From assembly GCF_000208745.1 (NCBI RefSeq), contig NC_030851.1, positions 30,558,924 to 30,622,923 of the forward strand: 64,000 bases of DNA. Reading direction: 5' to 3'. Under the pieces are notes generated by a model. The model did no database searches, was not told the DNA's origin, and was given only the letters and a program-made list of their open reading frames with translations. This DNA comes from Theobroma cacao (Eukaryota; Streptophyta; Magnoliopsida; Malvales; Malvaceae). The position numbers and the translations under genes were made by a program. Of this stretch, positions 12,152 to 25,739 are shown piece after piece; the first letter of the stretch is position 1, and every line of letters starts with the position of its first letter.

Positions 12152-12790
12152 ATCTTTATTCCTTATTTGTTCAATGAACAATACTAACAACCAAATGATG
12201 CTTTATGTGCCAGAGCTATGGAGTTCCAAGTAAGCTATGGCTATCCATTTGGTGATTTGTTAACAGTATTTGTCTAGATATATCAAATTCAGAGCTAACT
12301 CGGTAAATATTAACAACACTTCTCCTTTAGCATGTGTTTTTTAATTCAAAATAGCTTTGTGGATGTATAAAAGTGCCAAATATCAAAGACTAAAGTGTTA
12401 CCTAAACTCTCACTAGATAAATAAACAAAAAAACAAAAAAGGTTGAAATCATTTTATTTGATCAAATTCAATATTTTCGTTTTCATTGAAAACTAAGATA
12501 TTTTATTTATTTAAAAATTTTCAATAAATTTTTATTTTTATATTACCTTCAATAAAATCTATGCATTTTTATTTTAGATCGAATAGGTTTTTATGAGTAA
12601 CTGTTGATTAATTTCTATTAATCAAAATATTACTTCTCATTTTATACTTACTAGGATAGTGACCATAGCTACGCTACAAAAAGATTACAAACAATATAGA
12701 TTATGTTGGAGTAAACTTAAATTTGGTACCTTTAAAAGAGTTTGTAGGGAAAGCTATATTATATTAGTCAACTGCATAAATGTATAGTTT
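12152..12790. other. Intergenic, nothing recognised
   Basis: AT-rich DNA without a credible gene, RNA or repeat. Confidence 0.5.
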
Positions 12791-12795
12791 TTGTT

Positions 12796-13320
12796 GATTG
12801 AGGAAAAGATAAACGGATATTAATTGAAAATAGTTATTTGCTTTGGTTTCAATCACTAAAAGTTGCTCCTAAATATATAGTTTTGAAAATAGTACTTAAG
12901 TAAAGAAGATAATAATCCTGTTGAACATCTAGTAATTTTTTTCATTAAAAATATATTGTTCAAACAAAATGAATAACATTTATGATTTGGAGGTTTCCAT
13001 TTTTGTTAGATGATATATATCAACTTTCTAGATGCAAGACTTGTACTTAGCTAAATGTTAAGGGAATATAAACTATTATATATGTCTAACTATGATGACA
13101 ATTTGCTCTTTCTTTTGCCATATACATTTGTTTTCATTTCCTTTGTTTCTGTTATTGTGATATATTGTATTACTAAACTTCATGAATGTATGATTCTTAT
13201 TGGTTGAGAAAAGATAAATTGTATTAATTGAAGATAGTTATTTGTTCCAATTTCAATTATCGAAAATCTGCACTTGCATATATGGTTATAAAACAGTACT
13301 TATCCAAAGAAACAATAATC
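12796..13320 (+). repeat. Direct repeat of ~125 bp, two copies ~400 bp apart
   Basis: 12796-12920 and 13198-13320 share ordered text, such as 'ttggttgagaaaagataa', 'gatagttatttg', 'tttcaat(c/t)a' and 'gataataatcct'. The second copy runs straight into the first unit of the ~640-bp tandem array. Confidence 0.55.
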
Positions 13321-15190
13321 CTATCAAAAATTGTTAGGTGTATAATTAAATATTAAGAAATGAAAGAGTATATAACCTATACTATTGGTAGATTAAAATA
13401 AACAGTTATAAAATATAGGACAACAGTATGATATAAAGATCCTATCAATATTAAATAGTTATTAATTTTTAGTAGTATTTATCTTTTATATATAAAATGA
13501 ATGGCTAAAGTTGTCAAATTCAGTTGATTTATTTATTCAATAATGACTGTGTGTTATGTATATTGAGAAATGAGCAGACCTTCTTAACTTTTTTATTTTG
13601 TTCAATGAATTGGATAGATATTTATTTGAATTTAAACATTCATGTATAAAAGAGATGTCTAAATACTATGAATTCAAGTTCATGCAAAAAATAATATTAA
13701 ATTGTAATTGATAAATATTAAATGAATCTATCCTCTAGGTATTAAAAGTTAAAAATTATTATCTTCAAATATTTTTTACTGAAATAAATAAAAGTAAAAA
13801 AAACCCTTCAACTGTAAAAAACAACACAATTTGACGTAAAGTGTAAAAAAAATTAATTCAATTGAAAATAACAGATGTCAACCAATTGACCTAACAGTTA
13901 TCCTATTTAAAATTGTATTTATTTAAAGAAGATAATAATCCTATCAAAAATTGTTAGATGTATAATAAAATGTTAAGAAATGAAAGAGTATATACCTTGT
14001 ACTATTAGCAGATTAAGATAAACAATTGTATAATATAAGACAACAGTATAATGTAAAGATCCTATCAATGTAAAATAGTTATTAATTTCTAATAGCGTAT
14101 GTCTTATATATATAAAATGAATGGTTAAAGGTTATCAAATTTAGTTGATTTGTTTATTCAATGATGGTTGTGTGCTATGTATATTGAGAAATGAGTAGAC
14201 CTTCTTAACTTTTTTATTTTGTTCAATAGATTAAATGGATATTAATTTGAATTTAAACATTCATGTATAATAGAGATGTCTAAATACTATGAATTCAGGT
14301 TCATGCAAAAAAAAAAGATATAGACAAAAAATAGTATTAAATTATAATTGACAAATATTAAATGAATCTATCCTCTAGGCATTAAAAGTTAGTAATTATT
14401 GTTTTCAAATATTTTTATTGAAATAAATAAAAGTAAAAAACAAAAAACCCCTTCAAAAGTAAAAAATAACGCAATTTTGACATAATGTGTAAAAAAAATT
14501 AATTCAATTGAGAATGACAGGTGTCAATCAATTGACCTAACAGTTATCCTATTTAAAATTGTACTTATTCAAATAATACAATAATCCTATCAAAGATTAT
14601 TAAATGTACAATAAAATATTAAGAAATGAAAGAGTATATAGCAAGTACTATTGTCAGATTAAAATAAACAGTTATAGAATATAAAACAATAGTATAATGT
14701 AAAGATCCTATCAATATAAAATAGTTACTAATTTTTAGTATTATCTGTCTTTTATATATAAAATAAATGGCTAAAGGTTACCAAATTTAGTTGATTTGTT
14801 TATTCAATGATGACTGTATATTATGTATATAGAGAAATGAGTAAACTTTTTTTACTTTTTTAATTTATGCAATGAATTGGATGGATATTTGTTAGGATTT
14901 CAACATTTATGTATAAAAGAAATGTCTAAATACTATAAATTAAAGTTCATGCAGAATAAGAGGATATAAATAAAAAATAATATTAAATTGTAATTGAAAA
15001 ATATTAAATGAATCTATCCTCTAAGCATTAAAAGTTAAAAATTATTATTTTCATGTATTTTTTACAGCAATAAAAAAAAGTGAAAAAAAACCTTCAAACG
15101 TCAAAAATAACGTAATTTTGACATAAGGTGTACAAAAAAAATTAATTTATTTGAGAATGACAAATGTCAACCAATTGACTTAATTAATTA
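13311..15190 (+). repeat. Tandem array, three ~620-650-bp units
   Basis: Units begin at about 13311, 13931 and 14579, each with 'aataatcctatcaaa'. They share ordered landmarks over their full length: 'aagaaatgaaagagtatat', 'gtaaagatcctatcaat', 'gagaaatgag(c/t)agacc', 'aaatgaatctatcctcta' and 'caattgac(c/t)taa'. Spacing is 620 and 648 bases. The copies are diverged by substitutions and small indels but stay collinear. There is no open frame, and no LTR or terminal inverted repeat is evident. Confidence 0.75.
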
Positions 15191-15860
15191 TCTTACTTAT
15201 ATATGTATATATTATAAATATGGTACTGACATGCATTAATGTGAATATTGAAAATACCTAATGATCATGTTATAATGTCATATCATCATCCACTATTACA
15301 TATTAGTATATCGCATAGTAGTATCATATGATACTATTACAAAATTTATTTCATTCAAAATAAAAATATAAAAATATAATTAAATATTATAAAAAATTAA
15401 AAATTTATTTAAACTTTTTTAAGTATTTTGCCCTTATAGTATTAACTAATGATAGCAATTATTTAAATCTCTCATTTTTATCCAAACTTTTTCTACTTTG
15501 TGCCATCAAAATCATGCTAAGACCTTTTGCCTTTGGGCGACAAGAGTATAAATAAACTAATTACTAGTACAAAATTTAAGCAATTTGGCCGATTCGTTAA
15601 TCAGTGAAGAATATATAAAAGGAAGAACCTACGAAGATGGAAAGATGAAAGGACCTAAAAAGTTTAAAATCACGAGCAAAAAGAAAAAGGGAACCAATCC
15701 TTGTTCGCCATTCGTTACTCCCAAAATTATCAAGCATTTTCCCCCGATCAAGGCTTTCCATTTTGTGCAGAATTCCAAATTGGGGTAATGAAACAAAAAT
15801 ATTTTCTGATTGCCGCCGTCACATTAAATAATTATTAGGAAGGAAATAAAATTATACTAA
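15191..15860. other. Intergenic, no recognisable gene
   Basis: AT-rich. A 67-codon open frame at 15585-15788 is Lys-rich and matches nothing I recognise. It starts at a non-ATG codon and has no support as a gene. Confidence 0.5.
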
Positions 15861-17520
15861 ATATTTAAATAAGTCTTTGATCTATATCAAAAAAGTTAAT
15901 TAAGTTTTTATCTTTTTATTACGTTCAATTAAATCCCTCAACTTTTATTTTGAATCAAATAAACTACTTTTACTAACTATTGACTAACTTCTGTTAATCA
16001 ATGGTACAATTGATACTTTTATATCATGTTATCTGTCACATGATAAGTTGATGTGTCATGCTGATGATGTTATTACTATGTGGCATTAAATGTTACTAAT
16101 TAGAAATGGTGTGTTTATCATTTTGCCCAACCACATGTTTAAAAATAATTAACTTTAACGTTTTCAACAAAATCTAATTACTTTCCTCCTTAATCTAATA
16201 GAATAAATGTTTTGAATTTATACAAACTAATTCATCTGATTTAAGGTTTAGATCAAAACTTACTAAGTTATCTTAAAGATAAAAAGTCAAATAAATCTTT
16301 CCAACTGATTGAAGCCATTCTAATCCTTGACAAATGGAATACTTCAAGTAACGCTTAATGGTGAACGCCTTCATGTTAGGCCAATGGAATATGAAGTTAC
16401 ATTTTTTTTTTTTTTGAATATGAAGTTACTTAAATAGTATCTCGAGGGGAAACTTTATCTCCTTCATGTTTGGTTTTCTTTTTGCAAAGAAGAAACTAGA
16501 AAATTATTGGAAGAAAAGAAAAGAATTACGTGAGTATCTTGAATGGAGAGTTGAACCCCATTAGGCAACATGGTTTTGAAGATTTAACGTTTTTGTTGCA
16601 GGCTAGTTTCCTTGAACAAGAGAGAAAGCATCCTTTTATCAATTCTTTTATCTTCAACAATCTCTCAACTTGGTCGCCAACGCAATTTGGTGCCATTTCG
16701 ATGGAAAGCGTGCAAGAGTCGCGGAGTTATTTGAAGGATTAGAACGGCTTAACGGATTTTTTGTCTTCAAGGATTTCTAGTCTCTAAGATAATTAAGTTC
16801 TGGGTTAAACCATAAATCAAACGTTTATTCTATGAAATTAGGAAAAAAATAATTATTTTTTTTATTTTTTTGTTTTAAATCCTTAAGTTAATTATTTTTG
16901 GACATATAGTTGAGCAAAAAAATAAATATAAACTTGCTAATCAACATCATTTAATGTCATATCATCTATCACATGACAGTGATATAATTATCAAAATGAC
17001 ATGTCATCTTACCACATAGAAAATGACGTGACATAAAAATGTCAATTATACTGTTAATTAATGAAAGTTAGTCAACAATTAGTGAAAATAGCTTATTTGA
17101 TTTAAAATACAAGTTTATTAGTTAACAATTAGTGAAAATAGCTTATTTAATTTAAAATACAAGTTTAAGGAACAGTGATGTGATTATCAAAATAACACGT
17201 CCACTTGTCACGTGAAAGATGACGTGGAATAAAAGTGTCAATTGAACTATTAACTAACGAAAGTTAATCAACTGTTAATGAAAATGACTTATTTGATCTA
17301 AAATAAAAATTTAAAGAGCAATGATGTGATCATCAAAATAACACTTCAATTTATCATGTGGAAGATGACGTGGCATAAAAATGTAACTAACGAAAGTTAG
17401 TCAACAGTTAGTGAAAGAGGCTTATTTGACTCAAAATTAAAATTCAAGAATTTAATTAAATGTAAAAAAAAAAAAGGACTTAATTAACTTTTTTCGTATA
17501 ATTTTTTTGAGTATTTAACC
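15860..17520. mobile_element. Inverted-repeat DNA element (~1.65 kb) with internal repeats
   Basis: The left end ('tctttgatctatatcaaaaa', then AGTTAATTAAGT) is the reverse complement, with mismatches, of the right end (ACTTAATTAACTTTTTTCG at 17478-17496). The arms carry the same family text in opposite orientation: 'tgttaat(c/g)a' and 'tatcatgtgacagat'-like phrases. The right arm itself holds three to four imperfect ~150-170-bp repeats (16890-17460), and within them a 47-bp block is directly duplicated (about 17072-17165). The middle (16200-16830) is unrelated single-copy-like DNA with a 70-codon frame (16530-16742, non-ATG start) that I do not recognise. No transposase is seen. A related smaller palindrome lies at 33690-34070. 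Confidence 0.55.
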
Positions 17521-18500
17521 TAAAACTTATTGTTTGGGATAAAGGATATTACCCTTGCCATTTTGCTCTTTTATTTTAAATTTAATCTCTTTTTAGATTT
17601 TCATCTATCAAGAGAAAATGTTTTCAGCATCCACTATGACAAAAATGATGGATTTGTCATTGAATTCGCCAAATCGGTAGAAATACCTGTTATTATAATA
17701 GAAAATCTAATCATGCAATATTTTATTATTTGTTAATTAAATTTGGTTAAATAATGTTCAAATTTAGGATTTGTTTTTGTTTATTGAAATTTTTGTAAGA
17801 AGTGTTATTTAAATAGAGTGGATTGTAAAAGAACTGTAAAGAAAAATTTAGATAAGTTTTAACAAATTTAATCAAAATTATTGAAAGATGTAAAAAATTA
17901 TTTTGATAATATTTTGATATATTTTTTTATTAATAAAAAATTCAATTTTATGAATCAAATCATAAATTTTAAAATAAAAAATAAATAAAATATTTTTTGT
18001 TAATTTGAAATAAAAATAAATAAAATAAAGAAAAATAATGGGATCAACTGAAAAAATAAATGTGAAAAAAGCATAATTCGTCACATAATATTATGAATGA
18101 TTGGAAAATAAAATGAGTATGTAAAATAATTCCATTAAATATTTTGTCATTAAAAATTAGCACTTTGTAAAGAAAATTTGATTTTTAACTTCATGTTAAA
18201 TCTTAAATAAATTTATCGTATAAATTAAAACTTTTTAAATTTTAAAAGTAAAACATCTTCTTCTTTTATAATTGAAAAGCTGTTTTATAAATCAAAACAA
18301 ACATCCGCTTAGTTTTTGACCTTCGGAACCCCATTTTCTCCTCATCCCAAAAAAATGAAAATCTAAATGAAAGGCATGTTAAAAGTTGAAGGATGAAACA
18401 GTTACTTAAAATCCTTCTGTATTTGCTTCCTACTAATTATTTATGATCATCATGGCAAACGGCAAATATTTTAGTTCCATTATCCCAATTCAGAAGTCCC
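17521..18500. other. AT-rich intergenic DNA
   Basis: Low-complexity A/T sequence. I see no gene, RNA or defined repeat. Confidence 0.5.
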
Positions 18501-18699
18501 CCGTCTTTATTTTGTGGTACTTTAATTTATTTCAAACCGCCTTTTACTTTTTTTTAGAAGAAAGAGAAAAGGATTTGATGAATTAATCGGACGTCCCCTA
18601 TTCTCATCAAAAGAATCGGACGTCTAATATTGATGTAGACCATACAAGATCGATCACACTGTAATATCTCCTGAAACAGCGCCATTCTTCCTCCCAGCG

Positions 18700-19018
18700 A
18701 CCTCCGTTTATTTTCTCCATTCCTCTTCGATACCAAAAAAGTAATCTGATTCTCTCTTTCAAAACCCTATAAATTTTTAAAAGCAGATTTCTTTTTTTTA
18801 AAACAGTCCCGTTTAAGACTACCTGTTAAGTGAAGTGCAAAATCTCCGAAAAGGGAACGGTTAATTTTTCGCCATTGAGGTGTTTTAGGGTTTTTGTTTT
18901 TAAGCGATGTTCTTTTTTCTTTTGGAAGGACGATGATAAGCTTCATTTTTGTCGGTCCTCCAAAAGTTAAAAAAGAAAGAGCCGATTAAGCCAGATTTAA
19001 CGAGTCTAGGGTTTCTTC
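18700..19018 (+). promoter_or_regulatory. Probable promoter-proximal region and 5' UTR of the SAM-domain gene
   Basis: The sequence changes from AT-rich spacer to mixed, pyrimidine-rich leader ('ctctctttcaaaaccctata', 'ttttagggtttttg', 'tctagggtttcttc'). The AGGGTTT motifs resemble telo-box elements often found near plant transcription starts. No clear TATA box is seen, so the transcription start is not placed. Confidence 0.4.
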
Positions 19019-22000
19019 ATGGCAGAAGATTCGCGGGGCCGTGTCACTATCACTCTCGGTCGTCGCGGCCAGGTATTTGTTTTACTTATTTTCCTCTTAA
19101 TCATTTTTTTGTTTGTTTTTCCATAGTAATTAGTGATGTTGGTTACGTATTTGTTTCCGTTGCTGATAAAATGTAGGAAATACGTTGGAAATTAGTAGGA
19201 AATTTAAGTTCTGCTATAAATTGTATTTACTATTTAACTTCAATTTTGAACAATTTAGTTTACCATGGTTGGGTTTTATTCATTTCTTCTTTAAATTACT
19301 TGACTTTTTTTTTAAAATTCAGTCTAGTTTCTTTTTCATTTTTTATTAGTGTTTTTGGCGGCTTGTTTGTAAAGCTGAACTTTAGTCATTTTGTTGCTGT
19401 AGGTGGTGAAGAGGGCAGGACCTGCATCAGATGTTGATTTTTCTGATTCTCTGCCTGTTGCTGGAAGTAAGCGGTCTGTAAGAGATAGGTTAGGAAGCAA
19501 TGTAGATGGCTCCTTGTTGCGTGGAAACCAGCTCAACAACAAAAGGTATGTTTTTAGGATTTTTATTGTTGTTTTCTCAGCATTTTGAATTCTTGCTTTG
19601 CAATGTTGGTGCTTGTGCAATGGCTACTTAGGTAAATACTCTGAATTTCCTGGTGGATGATGGTGATGATGCTGTTGTTGTATTCATGTCTCGTGGAGCT
19701 TGCAAAATGGACCCATTATTTTAGGGTATTTGTTTCATTGTAAGGGTAGTTTGCTGTTACTACTGATTGCCAGGTCTTGGGAAGTGACGTTGGATGTGTG
19801 TGTGTGTGTTTAAATTTTTTCTAAGCTTTTCCTATAGTTTGGAGGTCAGGAAGGCATGCCTGTTTCCACTTTGAGTGTTGGATATGCACTCAACAAGGAT
19901 ACTTTAGGGAAAATAAAGCGTTGGAGAGACATTGACCATGAGAGCTAATACTTTGCCCTAGCTTTGGTGTTTACATTCTATGTGCATAAAATATTACCCT
20001 ATTAGTTTATTAATGAAGTTTACTTAGGTAAATAGTTACGGTGCTGTTTTTCCTTTTCTGCAGACAAAGAGGGGATGGTCATACACCAAGCTTGAACACT
20101 AATGGTTTGAATGGTAACAAGCATACACCTCAAGTTTGCAATATGTTTTATATTTTCTGATTTCTGGACTCATTATGAGATTACTAATATTGCTTCTTTT
20201 GAATAAATAAAGATGTTCGCATTGGTAAAGATGACCTTCGCTTGAAACTCATGCAAAAAAATGTGTTTAGACGGGCTCAGAGTGATGATAACCAGAAGGT
20301 CATGGACCTCCGTGAAAAGTTGTCAAGAATGGGACAGCCTCCACTTAACAGTTATGAGGCACGGCAGCGAATGCCTGAATCAAGGGAAACCAGTATCTTG
20401 GGCAGAATTCCTTCCACAAGAAGTGCAGATGATTTGCCTCGCATGACCTCATCAAGAAGTTCTTTTTCTCCTTGGACCTTAGATCATTTAAGACAACGAT
20501 CACCAGACAGAGTAATGGGTGTTTCTAGGGGTATATCTCCCCCAACAAATGCTGAAGAGCTACAGAGAAGGCCACTGAACAGGACGTATGACAATGTGAG
20601 AGCAGTTCCATACATGGGCAAAGATGTTCTTGATGCTCCAAGGCCTGTGAGTACAGCATCTTTTGTTACAAAGTCCACAGTGCCTACCACTTCGGCAAAG
20701 CCTATGCCACCAGGTCGCCCAATTCCTCCTCCAAGCAGCATTGTACAAAAAAGTTCATACTCTGTACGTACTATTTGCTGTCTACTTTGCATTCTACTAG
20801 TGAAGGGTGCTATGAACATGTTTTGCATCTATCTTTTTAGCATTATATTTTTTTGTGAACATCAGCTGCTTATGTTCGTCAGTTGAATTTGTTCTTTTAC
20901 CATATAACTCGTGACATACTTTGTATGATAATTTTATGTCATGTTTGCGGTTAAATCAATAAAAAAAACTGTGTTATGTCATTCTCCTACTACTATGCTT
21001 GGAAAGTCGAGACCTATCCTAAAAATTTTCTCTATATAGTAACTTGTCTAGATCTTTCTGTCTATTTATTTTGTTGTCAACCATTTCTAGTTGGTACAGG
21101 ATAATATGCTGTTCAAAAAGTTTAAGAACCCATTATCTTTCTGTTGGTTTCCAAATTAGGTTTTGAAAACTAAATAAACATTAAACTTTAAGGTATTTGA
21201 CATGCACATCCTTGACCTTATTCTATGAAGTGTCTGATATTGTGGGTAGCTAATAGTCTGGTTGCATTTGGTTCTGGACAAGTGACAGTGGAGGGCGCTT
21301 TGAAGCTGTATGTTAATGTGCCTAAGTGTGTGTTCTTACATCCATGGAATTTCAAGAAGTAGGTGCTACATGTTCTTTAAGAATCCCCCCCAACCCCACC
21401 CCTTGTCACTACCTCTCTGTGTCCCACACACACAGAATCTTCTCCTCTATGAAGGCATTATCATTTTTAACTTTTGCAAATCAACTCTGAATCCTAATAA
21501 TTCCTGCACTTTCTCTTATGCCTCTGTACCATTACTTTTTTCTTTTTTTGCTAACCTTTCCACTTCTTGGTTCTAGCCATATTTTTGCAGAACTTCTTAC
21601 TCTGTTTTGTATCAAGTGTTATATGCTATTTGTTTTGCAGTCTGTGGATAAATAACTAGTCATGATGTGATCCCAAAGACTTATATTTTAGAAACTTATA
21701 AAGTTATATGCATACAGTGATCCATAAGATCCAGTGTTTAAGATGCATTCTTACCTTTTTCCTTTTTGGCTGGCTGCTAAGTAGGGAGATGAACAACAAA
21801 CTGTTGAAGGCTTGCTACATTCACTGGGGTTGGGAAAATATGTCATCCTTTTCAAGGCAGAGGAAGTAAGTAATAGAGTTCTTTAGTTAAATTCTCCCTG
21901 AGTAAGGATTAATTTTTTTCTGAAATAAAAAAAGTGTTCATGAGATGCAGGGGAAGAATAGTCAGTGAAGAAAGAAGATGAATTACATTAATATGTTATT

Positions 22001-24172
22001 CTTAATAATAGTTTGTCGCTTGCTCTTTGTTTTTTTGTGTTACTTCAGTTCGTTTAAATAGGCCCGGGCTACAAGCTGTGTGTTTCAGAAGTTTGGCACT
22101 ATTGGTGCAATGCAAGATCTTAGAAATCTTTTTTCAGCTTCACCTAATGCAGATAGTTGTTGAATTTTCTGATTGGAAAAAAATATTATAGCATCAATAG
22201 TGATTTAATTAAATACATCACTTTCAGGTTAGGTTGTCTAGCTTGGTTCTGGCCCGTTTGTGGTTAATGTAAAGATATTTTTGCACATATATGTGTAAGT
22301 GGTAATAAACATACTACTTTTGCAGAAGTGAAGATTAAAATGTATGTCTGATGTCCCTAAATTGGAACCCCAGTGATTAGATCTAGAGATATTCAACATT
22401 GAATTCATATATTTGAACCTTAAAATTGGGTGGGGAGGGGGGGGTTGGAGTTTATGGGATGAAAAAGGGATACCTCATGTTTTGTATCCTTAAGCTCAAT
22501 AAATTTCCTCTTGTAATAAATAATATTTTAAAAAAAAGACATGGATGTTTCATGAAGAAAGACAACACTTGGTCTCTCCCATGCCAAATTGGCGCCCATC
22601 TCCCTGGAATGGCAAAAAGGGATGGGGCTATTTTTTTTTTTTTTGAAAAGCAATTTTATTAGCCTTTCAACCGGCATGCCATTTGATGTTCAGTAATAGA
22701 AAGATAACGAATGTTTTTATGCAGGTATTGTGTTTGTTGTTGTAGGAAATTTTTATTCAGGATAATTAAATAGGGAATATTACCACTAATATTTTCTTGT
22801 AGCTCTAATAGTTTCCAATTGATGCTTGGCTTGTGTTACAAAGCCGCAGGCATGTCCACTATCTTTTGTGATTTTATTTAAAATAAAATATTGACTTGAA
22901 AAATGTTGGATATGGTCATTTTGCCTAAAATGACTGACATTAGCGTGTTTCAAATGGTTGCAAATACTGGTAATGTTGTTAAAAAAGTATAATTTCCTAG
23001 ATGGAGGTGGTTGCTTTAGCTGTTCTATCAGACAAATCTTGAAGATTTACTTTACTCTGTATTTACGTTGTTGAAATCCCATGGATTTATATTATGATGT
23101 TCATTGGAGAATTGCTTGTTGGTTTGTTTTATCCGCACTCTCCTTGTTTGGCTGATCTGGAGATTTGATCTTTTACTCAGGTGGATATGACTGCATTGAA
23201 ACAGATGGGGGAAAATGACCTGAAAGAGCTAGGAATACCTATGGTATTGTACCCTTTTTTTTGTATTTGTATTGTTTATTGTCAAAATTTTCTGTTCTAA
23301 TTTTCATGATTGATGCGTCCAAACTAATAACTGCTGCTTAACTCAGATCTGATGAGTTAGATTCTCAAAGTTGAATTTTTCAAGCATGTCTATATAGTTC
23401 TCATATTTTCTTAATTAGATGTCATCAGTTCTGAAAACATTTTTGTTAAAGTAATCTTTATTCTGTGCATGTAACTGGGACTGATTTGAGTGCCTAAGTA
23501 CAATATGCTTTATCTGTGTCTGTGGGCCTCTATTTCTTTTACATGGAATTTGGGTTACCTGTTGCCTAAGCCAAATTCACTCTAACTCAAGGCTCTCATG
23601 TAGTTCTGTGCCTCTGTTCATTAACTGTTCTGGATAATTGGTGGCTTGAGAATATAAAGCTTGCTATGAAGTTGATTAGATGGATTATAGTTGATAAGTT
23701 TCAGTAAGCACTATGTACTAGGAAATCATGGATTTTCCTTGCTGCTAAGTTCTAGTTAAAGTTACGGCTTACTGCTGAGTAACCTGCCAACTAATTGTTT
23801 GACTTTGGAGGGACTGCAGTATCCAGCTGCTAATCAAGGTGCGGATGACAACATTTGCAGTATGCCTCTTGCTCACATTGAATTTTATGGGATTTGAAGT
23901 AGTAAAATGGGCTGTGATCAGAGTGTTTTCTAGAATCAAATCCTGCCAATAAAAAACAAATCTATGATCATGATCATTATTCATTTGAATGTAGTTTGGT
24001 AACGGTTCACTCTCTCTCTGTCTCTGAGTGTGTGCAAAATGTTATCTTAAGGTATAGCTGTTGTAATTTACATAACATGCCAAGTTGTCCCTAATGAAGG
24101 TGGTTTGAATTGCAGGGCCCTAGGAAAAAGATTCTTCTTGCTCTTTTGCCCCGTACCAAAAGGCAACCATGA
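19019..24172 (+). CDS. SAM (sterile alpha motif) domain protein, 7 exons, 332 aa
   Basis: Exons: 19019-19072, 19403-19545, 20064-20113, 20213-20763, 21785-21865, 23181-23243 and 24116-24172. All introns are GT-AG and the frame is continuous to TGA (999 nt). The start at 19019 opens MAEDSRGRVTITLGRRGQ; no earlier in-frame start is needed. Residues 1-265 are basic, polar and probably disordered (DLREKLSRM; many Ser/Arg/Pro; PPGRPIPPP near 235-245). Residues ~268-327 form a SAM fold: TVEGLLHSLGLGKY, then FKAEEVDMTALKQM, LKELGIPMGPRKKILLALL. It ends TKRQP. This layout matches the small plant SAM-only family (Arabidopsis At5g23680/At3g48800 type), by recall. SAM domains mediate protein or RNA contacts; the partner here is unknown. 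Intron 5 is 1.3 kb. The SAM domain is split over the last three exons. Confidence 0.9.
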
Positions 24173-25690
24173 TTATTTGTTCATTTCGTACGATGGGGTG
24201 CTCATGTTAGTGAATCTTGTCTAAGTAAAACCATTGTATCTCTCTTTTTGGGTTAGAAAGTGACCCATAAATCAGTTGTCACGTTTTTGAATCTAATGCT
24301 GATTAATATTCATAGATGGTGGAAAGAAATTTTGAGTTGTTTTGGATTTCATGTTACCTGCTTTTAGTTCTTTCCGGCCAGAAACAAATGGGTGTTTGAT
24401 CAAATTCAACTGTCTTCACTAGATAGAATATTCTTGCAAATGATTGCAATCTGGAATCTGAAATGTTCTGATTTGCGGAAAACTCTAGTTTAGAAGCCTG
24501 TATTCTACCTAATCTAGTTTGCTTGGGGCAGCTAGCTGTCTAGAATCCTTATGCAGGAAATATCCTTGCCCTTTCCCCTACTTGTACTGTTTTAGAAGCT
24601 CCGTTTTCTTTGAAAATAGGCATGCATGTCATGTGGTGCAGGTGACTTTGCTTTATGATTTTTATACGCTTGTAATCTTTTTCGAAACCAAGGTTCTCCT
24701 TACAAGCAAAAGATCGAGGTTAAGGTACCTGTTCAAACTTGTTCCTGCTGACATGGGACCCCGTCGTCTAAGCGCCAGGCCATGGGGCTGTAAAATTGTG
24801 TAAAGGTGGCACTCGGTTTTACTTCTGGAGAAGAAAGATGGGCCCTTTAGCCCTTAAGACGTCTTCTCTAGTGGAAGCAAATGGTATCAAAAAACAATGT
24901 GATGGGTAATAACTAATAAGAGAAGAACAAGGGGAGAACATAAAAGTTGCCTCCACCTACCAACATGAATAAAGAAAACTACATGTGGTTTGTGTCAGAA
25001 ATAAAACCGTATAGGCATAGCCTGACGGCTGGGACTTGGGTTGTCCAGGATTTCAGCACAATGAGGGGGTGGGTCAATCTGCAAACAGAGACGATACACC
25101 AGGCTTCTATTTTGTCATAAGCACACACTTTGAGCTCCGCAGCCACCAGGAAGCATCCTGGTTTCCTCGTAAGCTTTACTTTCTACCATCAATACCATGA
25201 ATTTGGTTAGTTGAGTTTGTCAATAGATTTATTGTATTTGGTCAGTATGTGTTCTTATATTCATTATGGTGACCATTAATGATTCAGTTAGCTTGATTTT
25301 CCATTAAGGTGTACTTTCTTTATGTATATGCTGTGTCGTTGAATTGTCTTCATTGCGCAATTATTTCCTTGATTCTTTGGCTATGGACGATTGAGAATGG
25401 ACTTCCCAAAAATTCAAATTTCCATAAAAAAAAATTAAATTCTCTGCTTCTCCCGAACGAATGAGAACGTTTTGCAACTTGGCATGGATTAGTTGGGAGG
25501 AAATACGACTTTACTCTTTTCGACTTTTAGATTGTGAATTTCATATCATGGAAACGGATTTTATACAGTAAGAAAAAAGAAACATTCTTGGTATTTTAGT
25601 TGTTTTCGAAAGTTTATTAGTTGCATTTTTCAAAAAATCACTGCATTCAAATATTTTGTTTATTAATTGGTACATGAACTTTCTAGTTAA
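24173..25690. other. 3' flank of the SAM gene and intergenic DNA
   Basis: The first ~200 bases are probably 3' UTR. The part at 24480-25200 has higher complexity and GC than typical spacer, but its frames are short and unrelated to any family I recognise. It could be a decayed element or untranslated transcript. Confidence 0.4.
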
Positions 25691-25738
25691 ATAATAAAGT
25701 TCGAATCTCTTCTCCTCAAATATAAAAAAAAAGAAAAA
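25690..25738 (+). mobile_element. SINE tail fragment related to 12056-12151
   Basis: AAAGTTCGAATCTCTTCTCC followed by 'tcaaatataaaaaaaaagaa' repeats the B box, the CTCCTC stretch and the A-rich tail of the SINE-like element at 12056-12151. The head (A box) is not readable, so this is a 5'-truncated copy. Confidence 0.4.
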
Positions 25739-25739
25739 T

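Noticed and set aside
24519..24803. 94-codon frame downstream of the SAM gene
   Set aside because: Non-ATG start, no recognised motif, and codon use looks random. Probably a chance frame.
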